From Hymenobacter canadensis (GTDB lineage Bacteria; Bacteroidota; Bacteroidia; Cytophagales; Hymenobacteraceae), in the NCBI RefSeq assembly GCF_027359925.1, contig NZ_CP114767.1, positions 310,001 through 374,000 on the forward strand: a DNA stretch of 64,000 nucleotides, given 5' to 3'. The notes under the pieces were generated by a model that saw nothing but the letters and a program-made list of their open reading frames with translations, was not told the DNA's origin and made no database searches. This document shows positions 24,245 through 32,147 of this stretch, one piece after another. The translations under genes were made by a program, and so were the position numbers. Each line of letters opens with the position of its first letter. Within the stretch, counting starts at the first letter, position 1.

Positions 24245-26593
24245 CTATTCCAGCCGGAAACGCAGCCCGGCGTAGGTGAGGCGGCCAAACGTGGGGCCCC
24301 AGACCATGGCGGCATCAAAGGCCGGGCTGAACGGGGCCGCCGCCCCGTCGATGGGGTTGGGCTGGCGGAAATTGGTGAGGTTCTCAATGCCGGCGTACAC
24401 TTCAAAGCGCTTGAAGGCCCGGGTCACCTGCGTGTTGAGGAGCGCAAAACGGGGCGCGTACGGTAGCTGCATCTCGTCGGTGCCGTGCTGGTGGCCCGGC
24501 TCGCTGGGGTTGTAGGCCAGCGGGCGGCGGCCGTAGAGCTGCACCGTCAGGTCGGCGCGCCACTTATCGAAGGCCGTGGCGTAGCCCACATTGAAGAACA
24601 CGCGGTGCGGCACCGTGAGCGGCCGCGGCAGCAGCTCGCCGCCGTAAGTGGTCTGCACGTCGAGGTACTTGTAGGCGGCTTTGGCCGTGAGGCCCTTCAC
24701 CGGCTCCACCTGCACTTCGGTCTGGAAGCTGCGCGAAAACGAGCGGGCCCCGGGCGCCAGGTTACCGATGAGCAGCAGATTGGGCGAGCTGTACATATCG
24801 GCCACTATCTGGTTCTGGAACTCGGTGTGATAATAGTCGGCCACGAAGGTGGCGGGGCGGCTGGCCACCGTGAAATACTGCGTGAAGCTGCCGCCCACGT
24901 TCCAGGCTTTTTCGGGCCGCAGGTTGGGCGCAATCAGAAATTCGCGTGAGCTGAGCAAAGCGCCGCTGTTTTCGGCAATGGGGTTGGCCACCCGGAAGCC
25001 CGTGCCGGCCGCCAGCCGCAGCACCGTGTTTTTGGTGGCGTCGTACTTCACGTTGAGGCGGGGCGTGAGCTGCCAGCCGTAGAGGTTGTGGCGGTCGAGG
25101 CGCAGGCCGCCCACCAGCGTGAGGTTGCGCGAGTTCTGGTAGGTGTACTCGGCGAAGGCGCCGGGCACGTTTTCCAGGCGGTTGCGGTGCTCCCGGGCGT
25201 AGCGCTCCTCGGGCGTGTCGGTGGCGTAGGCGACGCCTTGGCTGAAAAACTCCCGGTAGTCGTCGTGCAGGTAGCTCAACCCCAGGCGGTAGGTGTGGGC
25301 CGTGGTGCCCAGCACGCTCTGAAACAGCAGCGTGGCCAGGCCGGTGCGCTGGGTGCCGTCGTACTGGCGCAGGGTGCGCTGGGTGCTGGTCGGGGTCAGG
25401 ACGCGGCCGTAGGAATAGTCGGAGTTGAAGTCATGCGACGTGCCGCTCAGCAGTAACCCCAGGCTCTGGTAGGGCCGGCCGGGCCAGGTGTAGGAGGTTT
25501 TGGCGTAGCCGGTGTAGCGGCTGGTGCGGGTCGTGAAGCCGTAGTCGCGCTGGTAGGCGTCGGCGTTTTCCGGCCGGAAAGCCAGCTGCCCGCCTTCCCG
25601 GGTTTCGCGCAGCGCGCCCAGCCCTACCTCACTCACCAAGCCCTTGCCCGACTGATACTTCCACTTGTTGAACAGGTTGTACTGGGTGGCCAGCGGCAAG
25701 TCCATGAACCCATCGTTGTTGCGGTCGACGCGGCGGCCCAGGTGGTCGGAGTGGAGCAGCAGCGCCGTGCTGACCTTCTTGCTCAGCGGCGTCGCCAGGT
25801 TCAAATTCAGGTCGAATTTGCCCAGGTCGTTGGCGTAGGCGTTGAACAGCAGGCGCTCGGCCTTATCGGGCTCCTTGAGGCGGATGTTCACCTGGCCGGC
25901 AATGCTTTCGTAGCCGTTCACCACCGAGCCCATGCCCTTGATGATGTCGATGCTCTCAATCCAGGTGCCGGAGAGGTAGCCCAGGCGGTAGGGCGTGGCC
26001 AGGCCGCGCAGGGCCGGCAGGTTGTCCACGGTCAGCAGCGAGTAGGCGCCATCCAGCCCCAGCAGCTGAATCTGCTTGGCCCCCGACACGGCATCGGTGG
26101 TGGAAACCTCCACGGCGGCGTTGGTTTCGAAGCTTTCGGCCAGGTTGCAGCACGCCGACTTGGTCAGGTCGCGGCTGGTGATAACCTGGGTGTTGGTGGG
26201 CGTAAGGGCTGAGTAGGCCACGGCGCGGCCTTCCACTTTCACTTCGCCCAGCTCGGTGCCGGGCTGCAGGTCCACGCGCACGTAGGGCGTGCCGGTGGCG
26301 GCCACCGCCACGGTGTCGGCGCGGTAGCCGAGGGCGTTGATGATGAGGCGGCTGGCCTCGGCGCGGGCCGGGCGGGCCAGCGAAAACTGGCCGGTGGCGT
26401 TGGTAGTGGCGGCCTCGGTGGTGCCGAGCCAGCGCACCACGGCACCGGGCAGCGGAGTAGCGGCGGCGGCATCGGTCACCTGGCCCCGCACCGGAGCAAT
26501 AATATCGGCGGAAGATTGGGCCGTGGCAATGGCGGCAGAACTCAGCACCAAGCCGAGAGTGGCCGCCAGGTAAGGCGCAGAAACAGCGTGCAT
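24245..26593 (-). CDS. TonB-dependent outer-membrane receptor, probably metal-related
   Basis: A 782-residue receptor. Signal peptide to ~25, a carboxypeptidase-like beta-sandwich (VRGQVTDAAAATPLPGAVV, ~35-115), a plug domain (~125-235: ITSRDLTKSACCNLAESFETN, LLGLDGAYSLLTVDNLPA, GYESIAGQVNIRL) and a 22-strand barrel ending in TYAGLRFRLE. The CC pair at the start of the plug is seen in a Bacteroidota group found with copper/heavy-metal genes. The neighbours here (HMA protein downstream, HYC_CC_PP protein upstream) support a metal or metallophore substrate. Substrate itself is inferred. Confidence 0.88.
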   Translation of the reverse strand: MHAVSAPYLAATLGLVLSSAAIATAQSSADIIAPVRGQVTDAAAATPLPGAVVRWLGTTEAATTNATGQFSLARPARAEASRLIINALGYRADTVAVAATGTPYVRVDLQPGTELGEVKVEGRAVAYSALTPTNTQVITSRDLTKSACCNLAESFETNAAVEVSTTDAVSGAKQIQLLGLDGAYSLLTVDNLPALRGLATPYRLGYLSGTWIESIDIIKGMGSVVNGYESIAGQVNIRLKEPDKAERLLFNAYANDLGKFDLNLNLATPLSKKVSTALLLHSDHLGRRVDRNNDGFMDLPLATQYNLFNKWKYQSGKGLVSEVGLGALRETREGGQLAFRPENADAYQRDYGFTTRTSRYTGYAKTSYTWPGRPYQSLGLLLSGTSHDFNSDYSYGRVLTPTSTQRTLRQYDGTQRTGLATLLFQSVLGTTAHTYRLGLSYLHDDYREFFSQGVAYATDTPEERYAREHRNRLENVPGAFAEYTYQNSRNLTLVGGLRLDRHNLYGWQLTPRLNVKYDATKNTVLRLAAGTGFRVANPIAENSGALLSSREFLIAPNLRPEKAWNVGGSFTQYFTVASRPATFVADYYHTEFQNQIVADMYSSPNLLLIGNLAPGARSFSRSFQTEVQVEPVKGLTAKAAYKYLDVQTTYGGELLPRPLTVPHRVFFNVGYATAFDKWRADLTVQLYGRRPLAYNPSEPGHQHGTDEMQLPYAPRFALLNTQVTRAFKRFEVYAGIENLTNFRQPNPIDGAAAPFSPAFDAAMVWGPTFGRLTYAGLRFRLE

Positions 26594-26689
26594 ATCGTCA
26601 GGAAGTTAGCATTCATTCGGAAGAAAAGCAGCCGGTGCAGAGCACGCAGCGGTTTCAGCCGGCCTGAAACAGACCAGCCCGAACGAATG

Positions 26690-27130
26690 CTAGACGACCA
26701 GCACGTGAATGAACACCAGCAGCTGACGCCCGGCCCGGGCCGGCGGCGAGCTGTCGGCGGCGTGCCAGGCGGCGGCGCGGGCCACCAGCGGCGCCGGGGG
26801 CAGCGTGAGCCAGGTTGGAGCCGGGAGCCAGTCGGCCACCAGCGGCGGCGGCAGCAGCTTCGCCCAGGCCAGCTCCGGCGCGGGCACGTCCAGCTTGTGC
26901 AGGTGGGCCTGGAAGTCGCAGCAGGCTCCCGTCAGCTGGGTTTGCGTGGCGTGGCGGGCGTCAGCCTGCGGGGCCGGGCAGCGGTGCTTGGGCGTGCTGA
27001 ACACCACGGCCGTGGTGCGGTAGCCGCTCTGCCGGCAGGTATGCTGCAGCACCGCCATGCCCACCGAAGCGGTGAGCACCAGCAGCGCCAGGAGCGCGCT
27101 GAATAGCCGGTGGGAGAGAGGACGCTTCAT
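26690..27130 (-). CDS. HYC_CC_PP-type small exported protein
   Basis: A 146-residue protein. An N-terminal hydrophobic segment (FSALLALLVLTASVGMAVLQHTC) is followed by the three features giving the family its working name: H-x-C/GY near the N-terminus (LQHTCRQSGY), CC in ACCDFQAHLHKLD, and PP before a hydrophobic C-terminal helix (SPPARAGRQLLVFIHVLVV). The role is unknown, but family members accompany TonB receptors and HMA proteins, as here. It is the first gene of this - strand unit, with a -7 element only 8 nt before its ATG. Confidence 0.75.
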   Translation of the reverse strand: MKRPLSHRLFSALLALLVLTASVGMAVLQHTCRQSGYRTTAVVFSTPKHRCPAPQADARHATQTQLTGACCDFQAHLHKLDVPAPELAWAKLLPPPLVADWLPAPTWLTLPPAPLVARAAAWHAADSSPPARAGRQLLVFIHVLVV

Positions 27131-27138
27131 AAGCCCTG

Positions 27139-27146
27139 CAAAGATA
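27139..27146 (-). promoter_or_regulatory. Candidate -7 element of the HYC_CC_PP/TonB/HMA unit
   Basis: On the - strand TATCTTTG matches TAnnTTTG, 8 nt before ATG 27130, implying a nearly leaderless message. No upstream TTG is found at the right distance, so confidence is limited. Confidence 0.4.
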
Positions 27147-27358
27147 CACTACCCGGGCCGGAGGAGCAGGTGCATAATACCAGAGCAGAGGTGCAAAACC
27201 GGGCAGCCAGCGCACTTGGCCCTGGCCGGCCAAAGCCGGGAAATGGCACCCTGACATTCTGTCAAGTACCCGGAATCAGCCGTCAGCGGCGCGCTCCAAT
27301 AACCTTAGTACTGCACCAAATATGCGGTTTAATGCGTTTAAACGCACTTTTCGGGGAG

Positions 27359-27383
27359 TGGTAGAAAATGGTAAATAGTGGTT
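27359..27383 (+). promoter_or_regulatory. Three 10-bp-spaced TGG boxes, candidate MraZ operator
   Basis: TGGTAGAAAA, TGGTAAATAG and TGGTTGCC start at 27359, 27369 and 27379, exactly one helical turn apart. The third box overlaps the -33 TTG of the mraZ promoter. MraZ proteins studied in other bacteria bind three or more short TGG/GTG repeats with 10-bp period upstream of mraZ, so this is a good candidate for autoregulation. The rest of 27147-27358 contains no gene or clear signal. Confidence 0.65.
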
Positions 27384-27411
27384 GCCTTTTCTGAGGCATT
27401 GCGTACTTTTG
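27382..27411 (+). promoter_or_regulatory. Main promoter of the dcw cluster
   Basis: TTG (27382-27384), a 19-nt spacer and TACTTTTG (27404-27411) match the Bacteroidota promoter consensus well. The expected start is ~6 nt downstream, giving a leader of about 23 nt before mraZ. Confidence 0.78.
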
Positions 27412-27440
27412 CTATCATCCCTCACCTGTGCCCACCAATC

Positions 27441-27914
27441 ATGCACCTGCTCTCCGGCGAATACGACTGCAAGCTGGACCCGAAAGGGCGGCTGGTGCTG
27501 CCGGCCAAGGTGAAGGGCAGCCTGCCGGAAGCTTCCGGCAACCAGCTGGTGCTGGTGCGGGGCTTCGAGCCCTGCCTGGTGCTCTACCCGCGGGAAGCGT
27601 GGCGCGTGATTCATGATAAGGTGATGGCGCTCGACGAGTTCAACGAGGAGTACCGGCAGTTTCAGCGCAACTTCTTCCGGGGCATGACGGAAGTGGAGCT
27701 GGATAGCATCGGGCGGTTTATGCTGCCCGGCTCCATGCGGCGCTACGCCGGTTTGGAGAAGGAGGCCATCATCGTGGGCCTCGGTAACCGCTGCGAAATC
27801 TGGGATACCACCCGCTACGACGAATACCTGATCAAGGACCAGCAGAGCTTCTCCAAGCTGGCCCAGAAATTTCTCACCACCGAAACCGGGCCTGGCGGCT
27901 CTCTGGCCGCATGA
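27441..27914 (+). CDS. mraZ: Transcriptional regulator MraZ
   Basis: A 157-residue protein with two SpoVT/AbrB-like MraZ repeats: SGEYDCKLDPKGRLVLPAKVK (N-terminal) and VELDSIGRFMLPGSMRRYAGLEKEAIIVGLGNRCEIWD (C-terminal). Its DxxGRxxLP motifs bind DNA; the protein forms ring oligomers and controls the dcw operon. ATG 27441 is used; an open frame from 27378 lies upstream of the promoter and is not translated. The stop overlaps the rsmH start by 4 nt (ATGA). Confidence 0.94.
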   Translation: MHLLSGEYDCKLDPKGRLVLPAKVKGSLPEASGNQLVLVRGFEPCLVLYPREAWRVIHDKVMALDEFNEEYRQFQRNFFRGMTEVELDSIGRFMLPGSMRRYAGLEKEAIIVGLGNRCEIWDTTRYDEYLIKDQQSFSKLAQKFLTTETGPGGSLAA

Positions 27915-28849
27915 GCGAAACCACCAACGACTACCTGAACGATGCGGCCTACCACCGGCCCGTGATGCTGCGCGAGTGCCTGGAGGCTTTGGAGCTGCGC
28001 CCCGAAGGCCGCTACGTCGACGTGACCTTCGGCGGCGGCGGCCACTCGGCCCGCATGCTGGAACACCTGAGCGGCGCCGGCCACCTCTATAGCTTCGACC
28101 AGGACGCCGACGCTGAGCGCGAGGCCGCCAAGCTGGCCCGGCCGCAGTTTACGTTCATCCGCAGCAACTTCCGCGACCTGTACCAGGAGCTGCAGCGCCA
28201 CGGTGCCCTGCCCGTGGATGGGCTGCTGGCCGATCTGGGCGTGTCGTCGCACCAGTTTGATACGCCGGAGCGCGGCTTCAGCACCCGTTTCGACGGGCCG
28301 CTGGACATGCGCATGAACGCCGAGGACGGACCCACCGCCGCCGACATCATCAACGAGTACCCGGAAGCCGACCTGCACCGCATCTTCGGTATGTACGGCG
28401 AAGTGACCAATGCCCGCACCCTGGCCCAGACCGTGGCTTCGGCCCGGCGAGGCCAGACCATCAGCACCATTGCCGGCCTGAAGAAGGCCATTGCCAGCTG
28501 CATGCCGCGCGGCAAGGAAAACAAGTATCTGGCCCAGGTATTTCAGGCGTTGCGCATCGAGGCCAACGACGAAATGAAGGCCCTGCAGGAAATGCTGGAG
28601 CAAACGGCGCAGGTGTTGCGCCCCGGTGGCCGGCTGGTGGTGATGAGCTACCACTCGCTGGAAGACCGGCTGGTGAAGAATTTTCTGGCTAAGGGCAGGT
28701 TCTTCGGCGAAGCCGAAAAAGACCTGTTCGGCAACACCAATACCCCGTTTGAGGTCCTGACCCGCAAGCCCGTTGAGGCCTCCGAACAGGAAGTGGCAGC
28801 CAACAGCCGGGCCCGCTCGGCAAAGCTGCGTGTCGCAATTAAGAAGTAG
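27911..28849 (+). CDS. rsmH: 16S rRNA (cytosine1402-N4)-methyltransferase RsmH
   Basis: A 312-residue SAM-dependent methyltransferase (MraW). Visible signatures are HRPVMLRECLEAL, the SAM motif YVDVTFGGGGHSARML, LLADLGVSSHQFD, FSTRFDGPLDMRM, and near the end VMSYHSLEDRLVKNF. It methylates C1402 in the ribosomal P site. Translationally coupled to mraZ by overlapping ATGA. The next gene, ftsL, follows after a 152-nt palindrome-bearing gap. Confidence 0.95.
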   Translation: MSETTNDYLNDAAYHRPVMLRECLEALELRPEGRYVDVTFGGGGHSARMLEHLSGAGHLYSFDQDADAEREAAKLARPQFTFIRSNFRDLYQELQRHGALPVDGLLADLGVSSHQFDTPERGFSTRFDGPLDMRMNAEDGPTAADIINEYPEADLHRIFGMYGEVTNARTLAQTVASARRGQTISTIAGLKKAIASCMPRGKENKYLAQVFQALRIEANDEMKALQEMLEQTAQVLRPGGRLVVMSYHSLEDRLVKNFLAKGRFFGEAEKDLFGNTNTPFEVLTRKPVEASEQEVAANSRARSAKLRVAIKK

Positions 28850-29001
28850 TAATTAAGAATGAAGAATTGCCGCTTTTCCTGCGCAAAGCATACGCTGTCG
28901 GCTCCGGCCGGAAAGCTGCGCGCTTGCGTGGCTGGCACCTGCGCTGGTGCGGTAACGCCTTCATTACTAATTATTAATTGCTAATTATTAATTCCAACGA
29001 A
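28850..29001. repeat. AT-rich periodic palindrome between rsmH and ftsL
   Basis: Two AT-rich stretches, AATTAAGAATGAAGAATT (from 28852) and AATTATTAATTGCTAATT (28969-28986), are imperfect inverted copies built from AATTA/AAT units. They flank a GC-rich central segment. It contrasts strongly with the surrounding GC-rich genes and ends at the ftsL start. Confidence 0.5.
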
Positions 29002-29712
29002 GTGGCTCTCAATACCATAAAACCCGTCGCCAGCCAGCCTCGCTCCAACGTGCCCCGCCACGTGGAGCCGGAGCCCGCGCCTCTACCGGAGGCCGCGGCG
29101 CCGGCGCGGCCAGCCGAGCCCGCACCGCGCCCCCCGAAGGCCGCCAAGGCCCTGCGGCTGGCGGCGCCCCGCAACTCGTGGAGCGTGTTTTCGCTGCTGG
29201 AGCGCCTCACGCGCATGGATGGCCTGTTTCGGGAAGGGCTGCCGGTGCGCTACCTGCCCCACGTGCTGTTCGTGATGCTGCTGATTCTGATTTATATCGG
29301 CAACACGCACTACGCCACCCGCATGAACCGCAGCATTCAGCGCCTGAAGATTGAAGCCGAAGACCTGCGCGCCGACTACACGACCCTGAAATCGGACTAC
29401 ATGGAAGCCAGCAAGCAAAGTGAGGTGGCCCGCAAAGTGGCCGCCTACGGGCTGGTGGAAAGCTCCTCGCCGCCGTTCCGCATTGAAGTGCCCGCCGGCC
29501 GCCTCGACGAGGCCGCCCTGGATTTGGTGCCCGTGCTGACGGCCGACTCGCTGGCGGCGCGCACCCTGCGCGACTCGCTGCGCCGAGCCGGCCCCGTCGG
29601 GCCGATTGACTCGATGTCCATTGAGGTAGGGGCGCCGCCCGTGCCCATCGGGACGGATGCCACCGGGGAGCCGGCCACGCCTCAACCCACTGCCACGCCT
29701 CGCCGCCGCTAA
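29002..29712 (+). CDS. ftsL: FtsL-like cell division protein
   Basis: 236 residues from GTG 29002 (upstream in-frame codons lie in the AT-rich repeat). A ~75-residue cytoplasmic Pro/Ala-rich tail precedes a membrane segment (VLFVMLLILIYIGNTHYATR, ~85-105). A coiled coil follows (SIQRLKIEAEDLRADYTTLKSDYMEASKQSEVARKV). The periplasmic end is disordered and Pro/Thr-rich. Topology and place, between rsmH and ftsI, identify it as FtsL, which joins FtsQ and FtsB/FtsW/FtsI at the septum. The extra C-terminal ~90 residues are longer than in proteobacterial FtsL. Confidence 0.82.
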   Translation: MALNTIKPVASQPRSNVPRHVEPEPAPLPEAAAPARPAEPAPRPPKAAKALRLAAPRNSWSVFSLLERLTRMDGLFREGLPVRYLPHVLFVMLLILIYIGNTHYATRMNRSIQRLKIEAEDLRADYTTLKSDYMEASKQSEVARKVAAYGLVESSSPPFRIEVPAGRLDEAALDLVPVLTADSLAARTLRDSLRRAGPVGPIDSMSIEVGAPPVPIGTDATGEPATPQPTATPRRR

Positions 29713-29719
29713 CTGAACT

Positions 29720-32083
29720 ATGAAAGGAAGCGTTAAAAAATCCATCGTTACCCGCGTACGGCTGGCGTTTTTGGGCGTCTGCCTGTTTTCGTGCGCGGTG
29801 GTCTGGAAGATTTCCAACATCCAGTTCAAGGAGGGCGAAAAGTGGCGCGCCCTGGAGCAGGAGCGCCGCGTGGTGTACCAGCCCGTGTTTGCCACCCGCG
29901 GCACCATCCTCGCTGACGACGGCAAAAGCATTATGGCCACCTCGCTGCCCTTTTTCCGGGTGGCCTGGGACCCCAGCGTAGTGGACCGGCAGCTGTTCGA
30001 TAAGCAGGTGGATTCGCTGGCCATTCAGCTGGCGAATTTCTTCGGCGACCGAAGCGTATCGGAGTACCGGCGCAAGCTCAAGAATGCCCGGCTGGCCAAG
30101 CCCTCGGTGCGCTACCTGCGGCTGAATTCGCGCCAGATCAACTACCAGGAGAAAAAGGAGCTGGCCAACTGGCCGATCTTCCGGGAAGGCAAAAACAAGG
30201 GCGGCGTCATCTTCGAGAAGGTCGACAAGCGCTTCCGGCCGTTTGGCGGGCTGGCGCAGCGCACCATCGGCTTCGTGAACGAGGATAAGAACGGCGCGGG
30301 CCTGGAGTTTACCTTCAACCGCCACTTGGCCGGCAAAGACGGCGAGGCCCTGTTCGAGCGTCTGCCCGGCGGCAACAAGCCCATTTACGACGGTACCGAA
30401 GTGAAGCCGATTCCGGGCTACGACGTGCAGACCACGCTCGACATCAACCTGCAGGACGTGGCCGAAAATGCCCTCTACAAGTCCCTAGTGGATAACAACG
30501 CCCAGTACGGCTGCGTGATTCTGATGGAAGTGCAGACCGGCGAAATCAAGGCCGTGGCCAACCTGGGCAAGGTGGCCGAGGGCGTGTACCGCGAAGACTA
30601 CAACTACGCCATTGCCGACCAGGGCCGCACCGAGCCGGGCTCCACGTTCAAGCTGGCCTCGATGATGGCCCTGTTCGAGGAAAACCCCGAGCTCAGCCTC
30701 GACGACATCGTGGACACCGGCAACGGCCGCATGTACATCGGCGGGGCCGTGAAGACGGATTCGCACGGCTACGGCAAGATTACGGTGAAGCAGGTGTTTG
30801 AGAAGTCCAGCAACATCGGGGTGGCCGTGCTCGTGGACCGGCAGTTCAGCAAGCAGCCCCAGCGCTACGCCGAACACCTCAAGCGCTTCGGGCTGCACAA
30901 GCCGCTGGGCTTCCAGATGGCCGGCGAGGCGCGCCCCTATGTGAAAGACCCGCAGGACCGCAGCTGGAGCCGCACTTCGCTCACCACCATGAGCATCGGC
31001 TACGAGCTGAAGCTGGCCCCGCTCCAGACGCTGGCTTTCTACAACGCCGTGGCCAACAACGGTGTGAAGGTGCAGCCCATGATTGTGCGCGAAATCCGGC
31101 AGGCCGATAAGGTGCTGGAACGGTTTGAGCCCACGGTGCTGAACCCCAAAATCTGCTCTGACGAAACGCTGGCCAAGATGAAGGCCATGATGGAAGGCGT
31201 CGTTACCGAAGGAACGGCCCGCGGCATCCGCAGCGAAGACTTCACGATGGCCGGCAAAACCGGCACCGCCTGGAAGTTCAAGAACGGCGCCTATACCCGC
31301 GTGTATTCCACTAGTTTCTGCGGCTATTTCCCGGCCGACAAGCCCAAGTACAGCTGCATCGTGGTGGTGGACTCGCCCAAGAAGGGCCGCATCTACGGCG
31401 CCGACGTAGCCGCGCCGGTGTTCCGCGAAGTGGCCGATAAAGCCATGGCCCGCGACGCCGCCAGCCAGCGCCCCCTGCTGGCCCGCGCCGCTTCGCTGCA
31501 GAAAGCCAAGCTGCCCTACGCCCCGGCCGGGATGCAGGACGAGCTGCGGCTGGTGTGTGAGCAGATTGGGGTGAAAAGCGAAGGCGCCGCCCCCGACGAG
31601 GACTGGGTGCGCACCCCGCTGGCCGCCGACACCAACGCCGAAACGCTGGCTCTGCAGCCGCTGGCCGTGAAGCCCGGCCGGGTACCCAACGTCACGGGCC
31701 TGACCCTGCGCGACGCGCTGTTTCTGCTGGAAAACCGGGGCCTGCGCGTGCGTACCCAAGGCACGGGCCGCGTGAAGGCGCAGTCGGTGGCGGCGGGCAC
31801 GATGGCGCGGCGCGGCACGGTGGTGGTGCTGGCCATGGAGCCCATCGGGCAGCGCTCGGCCGGCCCCGCGCCGGTAGCGGCCCCGGCTCCCAGCCAGCTG
31901 GCGGAGAACAAGCTGCTCACGCCCGTCGACACGGACCTCGATGCCAAAGCCCGCGCGCTGGCTGCCAAAGCCAAAGCCCGTCTGACCGGCACCACGCCGG
32001 CCACCGCGGCGCCCGCTAAAAAGAAGCCTGAACCCAAAACCACGGCGCAGCAGCCCGCTGCCACCAAGCCACCCAAGAGCTAG
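29720..32083 (+). CDS. ftsI: Septal peptidoglycan transpeptidase FtsI (PBP3-like) with PASTA domain
   Basis: A 787-residue class B penicillin-binding protein. An N-terminal anchor (TRVRLAFLGVCLFSCAVVW), a dimerisation domain starting at RGTILADDG, and the transpeptidase domain with STFK (EPGSTFKLAS; active Ser), SSN and KTGT (AGKTGTAWK). One PASTA domain (VPNVTGLTLRDALFLLENRGL, ~655-710) is present, then an Ala/Pro/Lys-rich tail. It cross-links septal peptidoglycan with FtsW. It starts 7 nt after ftsL, so they are co-transcribed. PASTA-bearing FtsI is normal for this phylum. Confidence 0.95.
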   Translation: MKGSVKKSIVTRVRLAFLGVCLFSCAVVWKISNIQFKEGEKWRALEQERRVVYQPVFATRGTILADDGKSIMATSLPFFRVAWDPSVVDRQLFDKQVDSLAIQLANFFGDRSVSEYRRKLKNARLAKPSVRYLRLNSRQINYQEKKELANWPIFREGKNKGGVIFEKVDKRFRPFGGLAQRTIGFVNEDKNGAGLEFTFNRHLAGKDGEALFERLPGGNKPIYDGTEVKPIPGYDVQTTLDINLQDVAENALYKSLVDNNAQYGCVILMEVQTGEIKAVANLGKVAEGVYREDYNYAIADQGRTEPGSTFKLASMMALFEENPELSLDDIVDTGNGRMYIGGAVKTDSHGYGKITVKQVFEKSSNIGVAVLVDRQFSKQPQRYAEHLKRFGLHKPLGFQMAGEARPYVKDPQDRSWSRTSLTTMSIGYELKLAPLQTLAFYNAVANNGVKVQPMIVREIRQADKVLERFEPTVLNPKICSDETLAKMKAMMEGVVTEGTARGIRSEDFTMAGKTGTAWKFKNGAYTRVYSTSFCGYFPADKPKYSCIVVVDSPKKGRIYGADVAAPVFREVADKAMARDAASQRPLLARAASLQKAKLPYAPAGMQDELRLVCEQIGVKSEGAAPDEDWVRTPLAADTNAETLALQPLAVKPGRVPNVTGLTLRDALFLLENRGLRVRTQGTGRVKAQSVAAGTMARRGTVVVLAMEPIGQRSAGPAPVAAPAPSQLAENKLLTPVDTDLDAKARALAAKAKARLTGTTPATAAPAKKKPEPKTTAQQPAATKPPKS

Positions 32084-32147
32084 AACAACTCAGCTCCGTC
32101 TGCGCCTTCCTCTGCACCCTCTGCGGGCTAAAACCGAAAGAACAACC

